Source: CAYRTV01 sp964505785 (GTDB lineage: Bacteria; Acidobacteriota; Aminicenantia; Aminicenantales; Aminicenantaceae). From it: a stretch of 18,956 nucleotides of DNA. The stretch lies in the NCBI GenBank assembly GCA_964505785.1, contig CAZDJZ010000036.1:1-18956 (forward strand), written 5' to 3'. The first letter of the stretch is position 1. Each line of letters begins with the position of its first letter. Of the stretch, positions 1-7,748 are shown piece after piece. Both the position numbers and the translations under genes were made by a program. The notes beneath the pieces were generated by a model that was given only the letters and a program-made list of their open reading frames with translations, was not told the DNA's origin and did not search any database.

Positions 1-54
1 AAACCGGACATTTCTACGTTGCTAAGAACCGGACATTTTTACTTTGCCTTGACA
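1..54. repeat. IS-type terminal inverted repeat, left copy
   Basis: The first 54 bases match the reverse complement of 18902-18955 at 47 of 54 positions. The segment consists of two tandem sub-repeats of 25 bases (2-26 and 27-51, about 20/25 identical), both opening AACCGGACATTT, and it finishes CCTTGACA. Read outward the tip is TGTCAAGG, a TG...CA type end, and repeated terminal sites of this sort are typical of transposase-binding ends in IS21-like and related families. The element body would lie to the left, outside the window. The family assignment is inference, because no transposase is visible. Confidence 0.7.
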
Positions 55-70
55 TCCGCTCTGGTTGGAG

Positions 71-100
71 TTGACCCCCGCTTATTTACTGTGGTATAAG
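71..100 (+). promoter_or_regulatory. Putative sigma70 promoter for the oxoamine synthase gene
   Basis: TTGACC (71-76) and TATAAG (95-100) are separated by 18 bases, which puts transcription start near 107 and gives a leader of about 30 bases before the ATG at 137. It lies just inside the left IS-type end but does not use that end's own TTGACA (49-54), which has no -10 box at the right distance. Confidence 0.5.
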
Positions 101-136
101 CAAACGGGAAAATTAAACTGATAACGAGAGGAATAC

Positions 137-1426
137 ATGACGCTGAAATCAAAGAATCTCACGGGACAAAAAATTAATTGCGATGATTATACGATGGTTG
201 ATTTTGCTGAATTCCGGGGTGAAGATTTATTTGAGGTCGCGGATTATTTTTGGGAGTATGTAGCGGATGCCCGTCAGAAACAATATATGATTTATGCCCA
301 GCCCATGGCTTCCGGGCCCAAACCGGAATTTGATGTGTATGACAATAATGCCGGCCACACACGCCGTTTTCTCAATTTTTGCTCTTACAATTATCTCGGG
401 TATTCTTTTCATCCGGAAGTCATCCAGGCTGTCCAGGAAACTGTGGCTGAATTTGGAACCGGAGCCGTGTCCGCACCATTATTGAGCGGCTATTCCCAGC
501 CCCTGCTGGAATTAGAGGCCCGCATGGCTGAGTTGAAAAATAAAGATTCGGCGATCGTCTTTTCAACCGGATATGGAGCCAATGTCGGAGTTTTATCCGG
601 ATTGCTTAAACCGGGGGATACTGCTGTTTTGGATATTCTTTCACATGCCTCCATCTATGACGGGGTCCGGCTTTCCGGGGCGGAAATTAAAGTATTTGCC
701 CATAACAATCCCCGCCATTTGGAAAAAGTATTGAAGAGCATTGAATCCAAGCGGGTTATTGTTTGTGTAGAAGGGGTTTACAGCATGGACGGCGATCTGG
801 CAAATTTACCCGAGATCGTTCCCGTCTGCAAAAAACATAATGCGGGAATTCTTGTTGATGAGGCCCATGCTTCTTTAGTATTCGGGAAAAAAGGCGGCGG
901 AGTAGCAGAGCATTACGGCTTGGAAGAACAAGTGGATATCGCCATCGGGACATTCAGTAAATCGTTTGGAGCCATAGGCGGATATGCGGCAGGGGAAAAA
1001 AAGCTGATGACATTTCTACGTATGTTCGCCAGGTCGTATGTTTTTTCCTGTGCCATGGCGCCGCATACCGCTGCCGGAATACTGAAAGCCCTGGATCTTT
1101 TCAAAAAAGATCCTTCCACCCGGGAAAAGCTTTGGGAGAATACCCGGTATATGCATTCGCGTTTAAAGAAAGCCGGGTTGGATATCGGCAGCACAAAATC
1201 TCAAGTTATTCCGGTTATGGCGGGAAGCGACCTCAGACTGCGCGAAATAAGCCGAAGAATCCAGGAAAAAGGATTGTATACCGGCGTTGTCACTTATCCC
1301 GCTGTCTCGAAAAACAAAACACGCCTGCGCCTTTCCGTATCCGCAAACCATACGAAAGAGCACATGGACCGCTGCATAGCTATCCTCCAGGATGTCTTTG
1401 AAAGCATGGTAAATTGGAAGCCGTAA
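137..1426 (+). CDS. PLP-dependent alpha-oxoamine synthase (serine palmitoyltransferase-like)
   Basis: This 429-residue fold-type I PLP enzyme belongs to the alpha-oxoamine synthase family, which condenses an amino acid with an acyl-CoA and releases CO2 (BioF, KBL, ALAS, SPT). Visible signatures are NYLGY (85-89), the GTGAVSAP segment (107-114), an SHAS histidine (H170), EGVYSMDGD (212-220), DEAH (241-244), and the Schiff-base lysine K275 in GTFSKSFGAIGG. The form GTFSKSxG resembles serine palmitoyltransferases more than BioF or KBL, which usually have GTLGKA(F/L)G. About 60 residues precede the core, an N-terminal extension also known in SPT-like members. GAGAGGA lies 5 bases before the ATG. 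The next gene is convergent 28 bp away, so no operon partner shows the substrate. Family membership is secure; SPT activity (sphingoid base synthesis) is inference, and a role beside the dead NRPS-PKS nearby is possible. Confidence 0.85.
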   Translation: MTLKSKNLTGQKINCDDYTMVDFAEFRGEDLFEVADYFWEYVADARQKQYMIYAQPMASGPKPEFDVYDNNAGHTRRFLNFCSYNYLGYSFHPEVIQAVQETVAEFGTGAVSAPLLSGYSQPLLELEARMAELKNKDSAIVFSTGYGANVGVLSGLLKPGDTAVLDILSHASIYDGVRLSGAEIKVFAHNNPRHLEKVLKSIESKRVIVCVEGVYSMDGDLANLPEIVPVCKKHNAGILVDEAHASLVFGKKGGGVAEHYGLEEQVDIAIGTFSKSFGAIGGYAAGEKKLMTFLRMFARSYVFSCAMAPHTAAGILKALDLFKKDPSTREKLWENTRYMHSRLKKAGLDIGSTKSQVIPVMAGSDLRLREISRRIQEKGLYTGVVTYPAVSKNKTRLRLSVSANHTKEHMDRCIAILQDVFESMVNWKP

Positions 1427-1454
1427 TGACATGGTGCGCCGAACCGAAGATGAA

Positions 1455-2723
1455 TTAAACATGAGAAGAATCCGGTAAAATAAGAGTAAATGTTGTTCCC
1501 CGGCCGGGAGTGCTTTCCATTTCCAAATGGCCTCTGATTTGTCCTGTTAATGTCTTGACCAGGTTAAGCCCCATGGGTGTGTTTGTTTCTAAAACAGCTT
1601 CCGGATGAAATCCGATGCCGTTGTCTTTTACAGATAGAATGAAATTCTCTGTGTTATTTTCCAAATTAACCTGAATTTGTCCTCTTTGATCGTCGGGAAA
1701 AGCGTGCTTAAAACTATTGGTGACGAGTTCATTGATAATCAATCCCAGAGGAACAGCGGTATTAAGATCAAACTGGTATGGTTTTATATCCAGGTTAACG
1801 GAAACAGAAGGTTTATTATAAGAAATCATTAAATTATCTATCAAATCCCGGGCGTAATCGGCGAATTCAATTTTTGATAAATTTTTCGACCGGTAAAGCT
1901 GATTATGCACCAGGCCCATCGATTTAATCCGGTCTCTTAGACCAGACATTCTCTTTTTTAACTCCAAGTCAAAAATTGTACGGGATTGGAGGTTGATCAG
2001 ACTGGAGATGACCTGCAAATTGTTTTTAACCCGGTGATGGACTTCCTTCAGCAGGATATCTTTTTCCTGGAGCGAAGCCCTAACTTTTTCCCGCGCCCGC
2101 TTATGCTCTGCGATTTCCTGCCGCAGGCGACGGGAATAGAGCCTGGAATGATCCAGTGCTTTTTCGTATTGGCCGATGAAAAATTTTGTTATGAGAATAA
2201 TAATTAAAAAATAAATGAAGGCTATCAACAAGAAATAGGCTGTATCTCCCGAGCAAACAAAAAATTGCGGCTGAGAGGCGGACCATAAGCCTCCAAGAAA
2301 AACAGTCGCGATACAGATGAAGTATGCGGTCCACTGAATCCAGTCTTTTTGTATCAGAAACGCAAAGATAATGACCAAGGAATATTGGAGAATAGTGGTC
2401 TCGGAGAGTCCGTAAACATAAGTGCTGTAGACAGAGACCAAATAAAAAAACAGCGAGGGGAGGAGACTGCTTATAAACCGGCGGCCCCGGTGGGACAGCC
2501 ATATTCCAAAAGAAAATATCAATGTGGAAAACACGGCCGCCGCCGGCATGTCCCATGGGATCAAATTATTTATCCATAAAGGAATAAAGATTATAGATGA
2601 GAGGAAGACAATAATGCTCATAATGACCAAAATCGTGTTGGTCATGTATTCATGGCGTGCCGGATCTTCGACCGAAGTATGGGAGCAGGTCAGTTTATTC
2701 CAGAGGGCCTGTAGAAATTTCAT
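1455..2723 (-). CDS. Membrane-bound sensor histidine kinase, HisKA_2 type
   Basis: This 422-residue protein has about six hydrophobic segments between residues 28 and 182 and no recognisable periplasmic sensor domain, then a short charged helix (190-220), then a HisKA_2 dimerisation/phosphoacceptor region with EVHHRVKNNLQVISSL (227-242; phosphoacceptor probably H230). A HATPase_c domain follows: N box NELVTNSFKHAF (331-342), G1 DNGIGF (367-372), a glycine-rich G2 at 384-392 (MGLNLVKTL), and GRGTTF near 408. This is the two-component kinase class common in light, stress and general-response circuits. No response regulator is adjacent, so it is an orphan whose partner lies elsewhere. It is divergent from the methyltransferase gene and convergent with the oxoamine synthase. 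The ribosome site before the ATG is weak. The signal cannot be deduced from the sequence; the membrane block itself may be the sensor. Confidence 0.88.
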   Translation of the reverse strand: MKFLQALWNKLTCSHTSVEDPARHEYMTNTILVIMSIIVFLSSIIFIPLWINNLIPWDMPAAAVFSTLIFSFGIWLSHRGRRFISSLLPSLFFYLVSVYSTYVYGLSETTILQYSLVIIFAFLIQKDWIQWTAYFICIATVFLGGLWSASQPQFFVCSGDTAYFLLIAFIYFLIIILITKFFIGQYEKALDHSRLYSRRLRQEIAEHKRAREKVRASLQEKDILLKEVHHRVKNNLQVISSLINLQSRTIFDLELKKRMSGLRDRIKSMGLVHNQLYRSKNLSKIEFADYARDLIDNLMISYNKPSVSVNLDIKPYQFDLNTAVPLGLIINELVTNSFKHAFPDDQRGQIQVNLENNTENFILSVKDNGIGFHPEAVLETNTPMGLNLVKTLTGQIRGHLEMESTPGRGTTFTLILPDSSHV

Positions 2724-2849
2724 TTTTCATTCTATTGTAAAGAGTAAAGAATTTAACATTTTCAAGTTGATATGGCAATAAATAAAGTGCGGTCTGCCTG
2801 GTTGCATAATTTTGGAATTCTGACTAAAATGAACCGAAAGAGACGGATA

Positions 2850-3749
2850 ATGTACATATTAAATAGACGCCTGCTGTTAAAAAGAGCATGTATCTTATGC
2901 ATTGCCGGAATGGTTTTGACGTGGGCCTGCGGCGAAAGCCCCCGGCAGAATTCAAGTCCGGAACCGCCGGAGCAGATAAGCAGGAAAGATATACAGCCGG
3001 TACCGGAGAACCTGCCCGAGGTCACGATTCGGAATGTCACGGATAAACCCATAACCTATAAGATCAGACCCCGCTCCAGCGAAGATGAAACCAAGGAAAA
3101 AACCATTCAAATGGGAGAAGTGCACCGTTTTCCCACTGATGAAGAAATGTATATTTCTTTTTCCAAGGGGAGCATCCGGGTCAGGTATAAATTAGATCCG
3201 GGACTGCCTTTTTCCTTTCGTTATGATGAAAAAGACCAACTCGAGTTGTATGATGGGTCGCATGGAAGGGAAGATGCGGTTGATCTGGCTCCTTACGTCC
3301 CAACTCCTTTAGGAGTAGTGGAATCCATGCTGCAGATGGCGGAGGTGGATGAGAACGATGTGGTTTATGATATCGGGTGCGGAGACGGACGGATTGTGGT
3401 TATGGCAGCGCGCCGTTTCGGGGCTAGGGGAGTGGGTATTGATCTTGATCCGAAAAAGCTTCAGGAAGCCCGCCGCAATGCACGGGAAGCCGGGGTGGAA
3501 GCCCTTGTTGAATTCCGGCAGGAAGACGCCGTCATTTCCGATTACTCCGAAGCCACCGTGGTGACCATGTATCTGCTGCCTGAATCGAATAAGCTGCTGC
3601 GTCCAATTTTAGAGCGCCAGCTCAAGGAAGGCGCAAGAGTGGTTTCCCATAATTATGATATTCCCGGCTGGGAAGACCGGGAAGCCGGCTATGAGAGCAT
3701 CGAGGCTTGGGATGGCGAGAGTCATTCCATCTATCTTTACATTAAATAA
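2850..3749 (+). CDS. Predicted lipoprotein with class I SAM-methyltransferase domain
   Basis: I place the start at ATG 2850 (299 residues) because the following residues form a signal peptide: NRRLLLK (5-11), a hydrophobic stretch, and a lipobox ending LTWAC with Cys at 27. The frame stays open upstream, with ATGs at 2772 and 2829, but those starts would put a long basic leader ahead of the signal. RRLLLK also resembles a twin-arginine motif. Residues 28-145 form a Pro/Glu-rich linker and a small beta-rich region. After YVPTP (149-153) comes a methyltransferase domain with motif I DIGCGDG (174-180) and an acidic SAM-ribose residue in GVGIDLD (D198). The substrate-recognition part is short and I do not recognise its target. 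Export of an enzyme that needs cytoplasmic SAM is odd. The first residues might instead be an uncleaved anchor facing the cytoplasm, or the enzyme might be exported with bound cofactor. The fold is secure; substrate is unknown. Confidence 0.8.
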   Translation: MYILNRRLLLKRACILCIAGMVLTWACGESPRQNSSPEPPEQISRKDIQPVPENLPEVTIRNVTDKPITYKIRPRSSEDETKEKTIQMGEVHRFPTDEEMYISFSKGSIRVRYKLDPGLPFSFRYDEKDQLELYDGSHGREDAVDLAPYVPTPLGVVESMLQMAEVDENDVVYDIGCGDGRIVVMAARRFGARGVGIDLDPKKLQEARRNAREAGVEALVEFRQEDAVISDYSEATVVTMYLLPESNKLLRPILERQLKEGARVVSHNYDIPGWEDREAGYESIEAWDGESHSIYLYIK

Positions 3750-3797
3750 AATCCGAATCCTTACCTCGCAGGATTCAGGCCCGGCTTGTGCACCGGC

Positions 3798-4256
3798 TTA
3801 TGATTTTCTGGAGGCGTCAAGGTAATCTTGAAGGCGTTTTGTTAATTCCTGTACCGCCGGGGGACGGAACAAGTCCGTGTGGCCTCCAGGAAATCCGAAG
3901 CACTCAATCCCGTTTTCGCCAAATTTGCGCCATCTTTGAAAATAACCCGGCTTGTTCAGTTTAGATTTTTTGGCATAGAAAAGCGCGATTTTTCCTGGGA
4001 AAGCATTCGTCGTATATGCTTCCATGGCTCTCTTGTTAAGTGTATTAAACAATGCCAAAATATCAGAATGGTTTTCGTTTCCAACATCCGGACCGGGACT
4101 GGATGGAGCTGCCGGGGGAGGCGCCAATCTGGGGCTTCTTCCCTCAATGGCAACCAGCGCCGCGACTCTTTTTCCCATCCGAAGCAATTGATGGGCCATT
4201 TCCAAGGCAACCATGCTTCCGAAGCAGCGCCCGGCTAAAAAATAAGGGCCTTCCGG
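3798..4256 (-). pseudogene. NRPS/PKS thioesterase domain, C-terminal fragment
   Basis: The open frame begins just after the TAA at 4257-4259 and reads PEGPYFLAGRCFGSMVALEM, the nucleophile elbow of a type I thioesterase. The elbow has Cys (codon 4224-4226) where Ser is usual. The frame continues through a lid region and FPGGHTDLF, the usual catalytic-histidine block, to a normal C-terminus at 3798. About 150 residues remain of a domain usually near 230-250, so the first part is missing. An internal ATG at 4214 could allow translation of a shorter piece, but that lacks the nucleophile. Thioesterases of this type release the finished chain from the last carrier protein. Confidence 0.75.
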
Positions 4257-4259
4257 TTA

Positions 4260-4794
4260 TTCCGCCGAATCGTTGTTTCATTGATTTGACGGCCCTTTGC
4301 ATTTGGTCCAAATCAGTCATATCCGCACGGATGATTGTGATCATTGAACCGGTTTTTTCCATATCTAAAATTTTTCTTATTTTAATCGAGACAGGATCTT
4401 GCGGATGCCTGGAGTGAATCCAACAACTCCATTTTTTTCTGGGCGGAAAGGGAGAGCGGCCTAGAAGAATCAACTTGGCCGCAGCCCTGGCGGAAAGAAA
4501 TTCCGCCAGGGCCAGGCCTATCCCGCCGAGTCCTCCTGTTATAAGGTAAACTCCTTTATTCCTGAAAGGTTGGGGCTTGGTTTTAATTTTGTTTTTGTGC
4601 AGCGGTGTCCATGTTTGATGAAAGAATTCCCCGTTGCGGAATGTTATGTAAGGCAAACCTGGCTGTTTGTCGAAGATAGAGAGGGCCTTTTCAATGAATT
4701 GAAAGCCACGGATGGATGTATCCTCCGGATTTATATCCAGAAAAGTGCATGAAATTTGAGGATTTTCAAGAGGAAGGACTTTTGCCGGCCCCAT
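4260..4794 (-). pseudogene. PKS ketoreductase domain fragment
   Basis: Following ATG 4794 the frame reads MGPAKVLPLENPQISC, matching the structural half of a PKS ketoreductase, and then GVYLITGGLGGIGLALAE (81-98), the NADPH-binding motif of the catalytic half, followed by LILLGRS. It stops matching after FGGI, about residue 179, before the catalytic Ser and Tyr. The remaining 37 codons of the open frame (to 4144) are the thioesterase DNA read out of frame. An active ketoreductase is therefore impossible. The upstream boundary coincides with GGGGCCGG-like sequence shared with the adenylation piece, which may be a microhomology used in the deletion. Confidence 0.75.
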
Positions 4795-5473
4795 TCATAA
4801 GCGATGAGAAAATATCAATAACTGACATACTGAAACTGCAGGAGGAAACCATGGAAACCCGGTCTTCCGGCTTAATCTGAACGGCGTTGGTATAATCTTT
4901 AACCATTCGCATGACATTGCGGTGAGAATGGACCACGCCCTTCGGATATCCCGCTGTTCCGGAGGTAAAGATAATGTAAGCATTATCTCCAGGATAAACC
5001 GGCACAGGTCTTCTTATAGAGGATGCGTTTTTGACCAGGTCCAGGTTGATGATTCTGCATTTGCTCCCTCCATTTATGAAATTAGATTCAAGGCGGGCCG
5101 TATCCGTGATCAGGATACAGGAATCAATTTGGGACAAAATGCTATTTGTCCAGTCTGCGGGATATGCGGGATCAATAGGAAGATAACACTTGCCTGCGTA
5201 TAGAATTCCCATGACGGCGGCAATAAGTGCAGCCTCGTGCGGCAGGTAAACCACTACCGGTTTGTTTTTTTCCAGATCGATTTCGAGGAGCTGGCCGGCC
5301 AGGTTGTTTGAAAAACGGGCCAGGTCGGAATAGGAAAAAGTTTGGTTCCCGCTTTTAACGGCAAGCCGGCTGGGATAGAGATCAGCTTGATGCTGGAAAC
5401 GGCTGGGAAGGGACGGATCCACTTCTTCCAGTGAAAACGTTTCAGATTTATCTTTATAAACTGTTTGTCTCAA
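4791..5473 (-). pseudogene. NRPS adenylation domain, N-terminal fragment
   Basis: The frame starts with TTG at 5473 (an in-frame TAG lies four codons further upstream) and runs about 228 residues as an adenylation domain: LYAGKCYLPID (91-101; A2), FTSGTAGYPKGV (169-180; A3, the P-loop that binds ATP) and SFSMSVIDIFSSLMNGA (213-229; A4 region). It then breaks off, and the last residues to 4766 are out-of-frame ketoreductase DNA. A complete domain needs about 500 residues; the Asp that binds the amino group, the other specificity residues, and A5-A10 are gone. The N-terminus is a natural protein start, so this was the loading or first domain of the synthase. Confidence 0.8.
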
Positions 5474-5503
5474 ATGGACCCAAACCTAACTTCTGATTCT
5501 CAT

Positions 5504-5532
5504 TTAATAATCAATAATGGCGAGAAAGTCAA
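5504..5532 (-). promoter_or_regulatory. Putative promoter of the broken NRPS-PKS gene
   Basis: On the minus strand TTGACT (5527-5532) and TATTAA (5504-5509) are separated by exactly 17 bases. Transcription would start near 5497, about 24 bases before the TTG start at 5473. The site is undamaged although the gene it serves is not. Confidence 0.55.
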
Positions 5533-5556
5533 TTCTGCAAATCGAAAAATAAAATA

Positions 5557-5565
5557 TGTTATAGT
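5557..5565 (+). promoter_or_regulatory. Possible extended -10 promoter for the SDR gene
   Basis: TGTTATAGT is an extended -10 (TG, one base, TATAGT at 5560-5565) with no good -35 box. The predicted start near 5572 would leave only about 13 bases before the ATG at 5585, which makes the site uncertain. Confidence 0.3.
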
Positions 5566-5584
5566 AGTTCTAAGGAGAAAAGTT

Positions 5585-6391
5585 ATGCATCCAAGAACAG
5601 GAAAATGGGCTTGTATCACCGGGGCCACAAGCGGAATTGGTGAAGCGTTCGCAAAGGAATTCGCAAAACAAGGATATCATTTGATCCTGACCGGACGGAA
5701 TAAGGAGAAACTTGTTTCTCTTTCAGAACGGCTGAATCGTGAAAACAGGATCTTGACTGAAGTGAAAACAGGCGATTTTTCTGACCGGAGGATTATCGAG
5801 GAGCTGGCAGCCGAATTATCAAAAAGAGATGGGTTGAGGATTTTAGTAAACAATGCCGGATTCGGTGCCCACAATTATTTCGATCAGGAAGATTTCTCAA
5901 CCTATGAAGATATGCTTTTTGTACATGAATTGTCCATGATGCGTTTAACTCATGCGGTTCTTCCCCAGATGATCGCCGCCACAGAGGGAATTATTATTAA
6001 TCTTTCGTCAACCGCCGCTTTTACTCCGTACCCTTTAAATGCGGTTTATGCTTCGAGTAAAAGTATGGTGAAACGTTTTTCTGAAACGCTTTTTTTGGAA
6101 TTGGAAGGAACCGGAGTTTATGTTCAGGCACTGTGCCCGGGGATAACCCGCACGGAATTCCATGAGCGGATGGGCCTGAATAAGGATAGAGTTTATTCCA
6201 AAAAAGGAATGATGAAAGCTATGAACCCGGAAGATGTCGTGAAAATATCCCTGAAATGCGTCCGGAAAAACAAGCCTGTATGTGTTCCGGGATTTAACAA
6301 TAAACTTGTTCGCTTATTTCTTAAGATAATGCCGGCACCGTTGATTTACCGGATTGTTAAAAAACGCCAGATGCCCTCTGCCAGGGCTTAG
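5585..6391 (+). CDS. Short-chain dehydrogenase/reductase (classical SDR)
   Basis: I choose ATG 5585 (268 residues) because AAGGAG (5572-5577) sits 7 bases before it and the Rossmann fold begins at once; the frame stays open upstream to 5465 but that leader matches nothing. Motifs: TGATSGIG (12-19) for the dinucleotide, NNAG (89-92), Ser142 in NLSS, and Tyr155/Lys159 in YASSK, so the catalytic set is complete. The lack of an acidic residue at the end of beta-2 (LTGRNKEKL) favours NADPH. The C-terminal 60 residues are basic and partly hydrophobic (FLKIMPAPLIY), as in SDRs acting on lipid substrates. It is divergent from the NRPS-PKS remnant and converges on trpS 12 bp away. The substrate is unknown; a ketosphinganine-reductase role alongside the SPT-like enzyme is conceivable but speculative. 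Confidence 0.88.
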   Translation: MHPRTGKWACITGATSGIGEAFAKEFAKQGYHLILTGRNKEKLVSLSERLNRENRILTEVKTGDFSDRRIIEELAAELSKRDGLRILVNNAGFGAHNYFDQEDFSTYEDMLFVHELSMMRLTHAVLPQMIAATEGIIINLSSTAAFTPYPLNAVYASSKSMVKRFSETLFLELEGTGVYVQALCPGITRTEFHERMGLNKDRVYSKKGMMKAMNPEDVVKISLKCVRKNKPVCVPGFNNKLVRLFLKIMPAPLIYRIVKKRQMPSARA

Positions 6392-6403
6392 TCCGTTATA
6401 TTT

Positions 6404-7435
6404 TTATCGGATCAACCCCATGGCTTTTTTGGCTTCGGCAATACTATGTTCCGCAATTTTTTTGGCTTTCTCCGCCCCCGCTGTAAGGATTTTATTCACA
6501 TATCCTGGATCGGCTTGGTATTCAGCGGCTTTTTTACGGATGGGAGCCAGCACTTTATCCATGTTCTCGAACAGCATTTTTTTGCACTCCAGGCAGCCGA
6601 TGGAGGCTTCGGCGCATCCATTGCGGATCCATTCCAGATCTTTTTCCGGAGAGAAATAGCGGTGATAACTCATGTAGATGTTGCAATCTGCAGGGATACC
6701 GGGATCAGACCGGCGCTTGCGCCGCTCGTCGGTTTTAGCCGGCCCTAGTTTTTCCCAAATATTCTCTGGTGATTCAAGTATGCCGATGGTGTTTCCGAGA
6801 CTTTTCGACATTTTGTTTTCACCGTCCAGCCCCATAATCCGCTTGGCTTCTGTCAGGTAAGCCTGGCATTCCGGGAAAATATTACCAAATCGGTTATTGA
6901 AACCACGGGCGATCTCGCGGGCCAGCTCGATATGCTGGACCTGGTCTTCGCCTACGGGGACAGCACTGGCTTTGTATAGAAGAATATCCGCGGCCTGGAG
7001 CACCGGATATGTGAACAAACCCACATTCACATTCTGCTGATATTGCTGTGATTTTTGTTTAAACTGGGTCATCCGGGAAAGGTCGCCGTAAGGTGTGACG
7101 GTATTGAAAATCCAGGCGAGCTCCGTGTGTTCCGGGACTTCACTCTGGACAAACAGAGTGCATCGTTCCGGATCCAATCCGGCAGCCATGTTGGCGACAG
7201 CCGCATTGAAAATCCGCTGAGGCATCTCAGCGGGATCATATTCGATCGTGGTTGCATGATGGTCAACAATACAAAAAAAACATTCGTAATTATCGAGGAA
7301 GGTCACCCAGTTGGAGATGGCGCCTAAATAATTGCCGATATGCAGTTCACCGGTCGGTTGAATGCCCGAAAAAACCCTTAATTTACCGGCTTGGTTCCAA
7401 TAAGTTAGATAGCCTTTTTTATTCCGTTTCATCAT
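6404..7435 (-). CDS. trpS: Tryptophanyl-tRNA synthetase
   Basis: This class Ic aminoacyl-tRNA synthetase charges tRNA-Trp in the cytoplasm. The 343-residue length is normal for bacterial TrpRS. The HIGN signature (32-35, in GELHIGNYLG), GEDQ (162-165) and KMSKS (208-212) are all present, as is the PVLQAADILLY helix (about 144-154). Three ATGs are possible at the 5' end; I prefer 7435 because AAGGA stands 7 bases before it but only 1 base before the ATG at 7441. A short basic N-terminal leader precedes the usual start of the fold. It appears to be the essential single-gene unit here, with its own extended -10 promoter at 7463-7471, and it converges on the SDR gene. Confidence 0.97.
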   Translation of the reverse strand: MMKRNKKGYLTYWNQAGKLRVFSGIQPTGELHIGNYLGAISNWVTFLDNYECFFCIVDHHATTIEYDPAEMPQRIFNAAVANMAAGLDPERCTLFVQSEVPEHTELAWIFNTVTPYGDLSRMTQFKQKSQQYQQNVNVGLFTYPVLQAADILLYKASAVPVGEDQVQHIELAREIARGFNNRFGNIFPECQAYLTEAKRIMGLDGENKMSKSLGNTIGILESPENIWEKLGPAKTDERRKRRSDPGIPADCNIYMSYHRYFSPEKDLEWIRNGCAEASIGCLECKKMLFENMDKVLAPIRKKAAEYQADPGYVNKILTAGAEKAKKIAEHSIAEAKKAMGLIR

Positions 7436-7462
7436 AGTCATATCCTTAACATGAAAGACTGA

Positions 7463-7471
7463 ATTATAGCA
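7463..7471 (-). promoter_or_regulatory. Extended -10 promoter of trpS
   Basis: Minus-strand TGCTATAAT is a perfect extended -10 (TG at 7470-7471, TATAAT at 7463-7468). The 17-base-distant -35 is only ATGCAA, as expected for an extended -10 promoter. The predicted start near 7456 gives a leader of about 21 bases to ATG 7435. Confidence 0.6.
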
Positions 7472-7748
7472 TGTTGCGCCTCTTATTGCATATCACCATG
7501 CCTGTCAATTTGCAGATTATTAGCCTGGCTTATTAGTTCGAAAACGACGGCGCAGCTGTCGACCTGAGGCATGCGGATGCAGGCCTTAAGGATCTTCTCC
7601 AGCTTTGTTTTGCAGAATTGTGAGACTTTCATCGATTGGGGTGTATTAAACAGCATGAGTAATGCCTTAGAAAATGACCTGCAAGAGGCCGTCCTAAGGT
7701 ATGCATAATCGCACGAAAGATTCCATGCTGCCCTGTATATCCCAAATC
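7472..7748. other. Stretch with no convincing gene
   Basis: Between the trpS promoter and the TPR gene lie some 280 bases with only an 89-codon minus-strand open frame (7483-7752, TTG start) that begins one base beyond the TPR stop. It has no ribosome site, resembles no family I know, and has two weak internal ATGs. I see no RNA gene or strong terminator. A degraded gene remnant is possible. Confidence 0.3.

Larger units (their letters stand above)
3798..5473 (-). pseudogene. Remnant of a hybrid NRPS-PKS megasynthase (A, KR, TE pieces)
   Basis: Read on the minus strand, this stretch contains in order the start of an NRPS adenylation domain, a PKS ketoreductase piece and a thioesterase C-terminus, each in its own frame. 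The order suits a megasynthase whose middle has been lost: the N-terminal domain and C-terminal release domain survive at the two ends. Two junctions are visible, near 4790-4800 and near 4257-4262, and a stop codon lies at each (TGA immediately before the KR frame's ATG; TAA at 4257-4259 before the TE frame). No carrier, ketosynthase, acyltransferase or condensation domain remains. The gene still has a plausible promoter (5504-5532). Decay by deletion is the simplest reading; a misassembly of repetitive megasynthase DNA is the alternative. Confidence 0.8.

Noticed and set aside
1132..1401. Plus-strand frame within the oxoamine synthase gene
   Set aside because: A frame-shifted shadow of the C-terminal part of a well-supported gene, with no homology or ribosome site.
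3751..3776. Hairpin GAATCC...GGATTC after the methyltransferase gene
   Set aside because: Six-base AT-containing stem with a 10-base loop and no T-run; it may be weakly structured but cannot be called a terminator.
4144..4259. Extension of the ketoreductase frame into residues 180-216
   Set aside because: These codons are thioesterase DNA in the wrong frame; the matching TE frame (GRCFGS) is found in the same bases.
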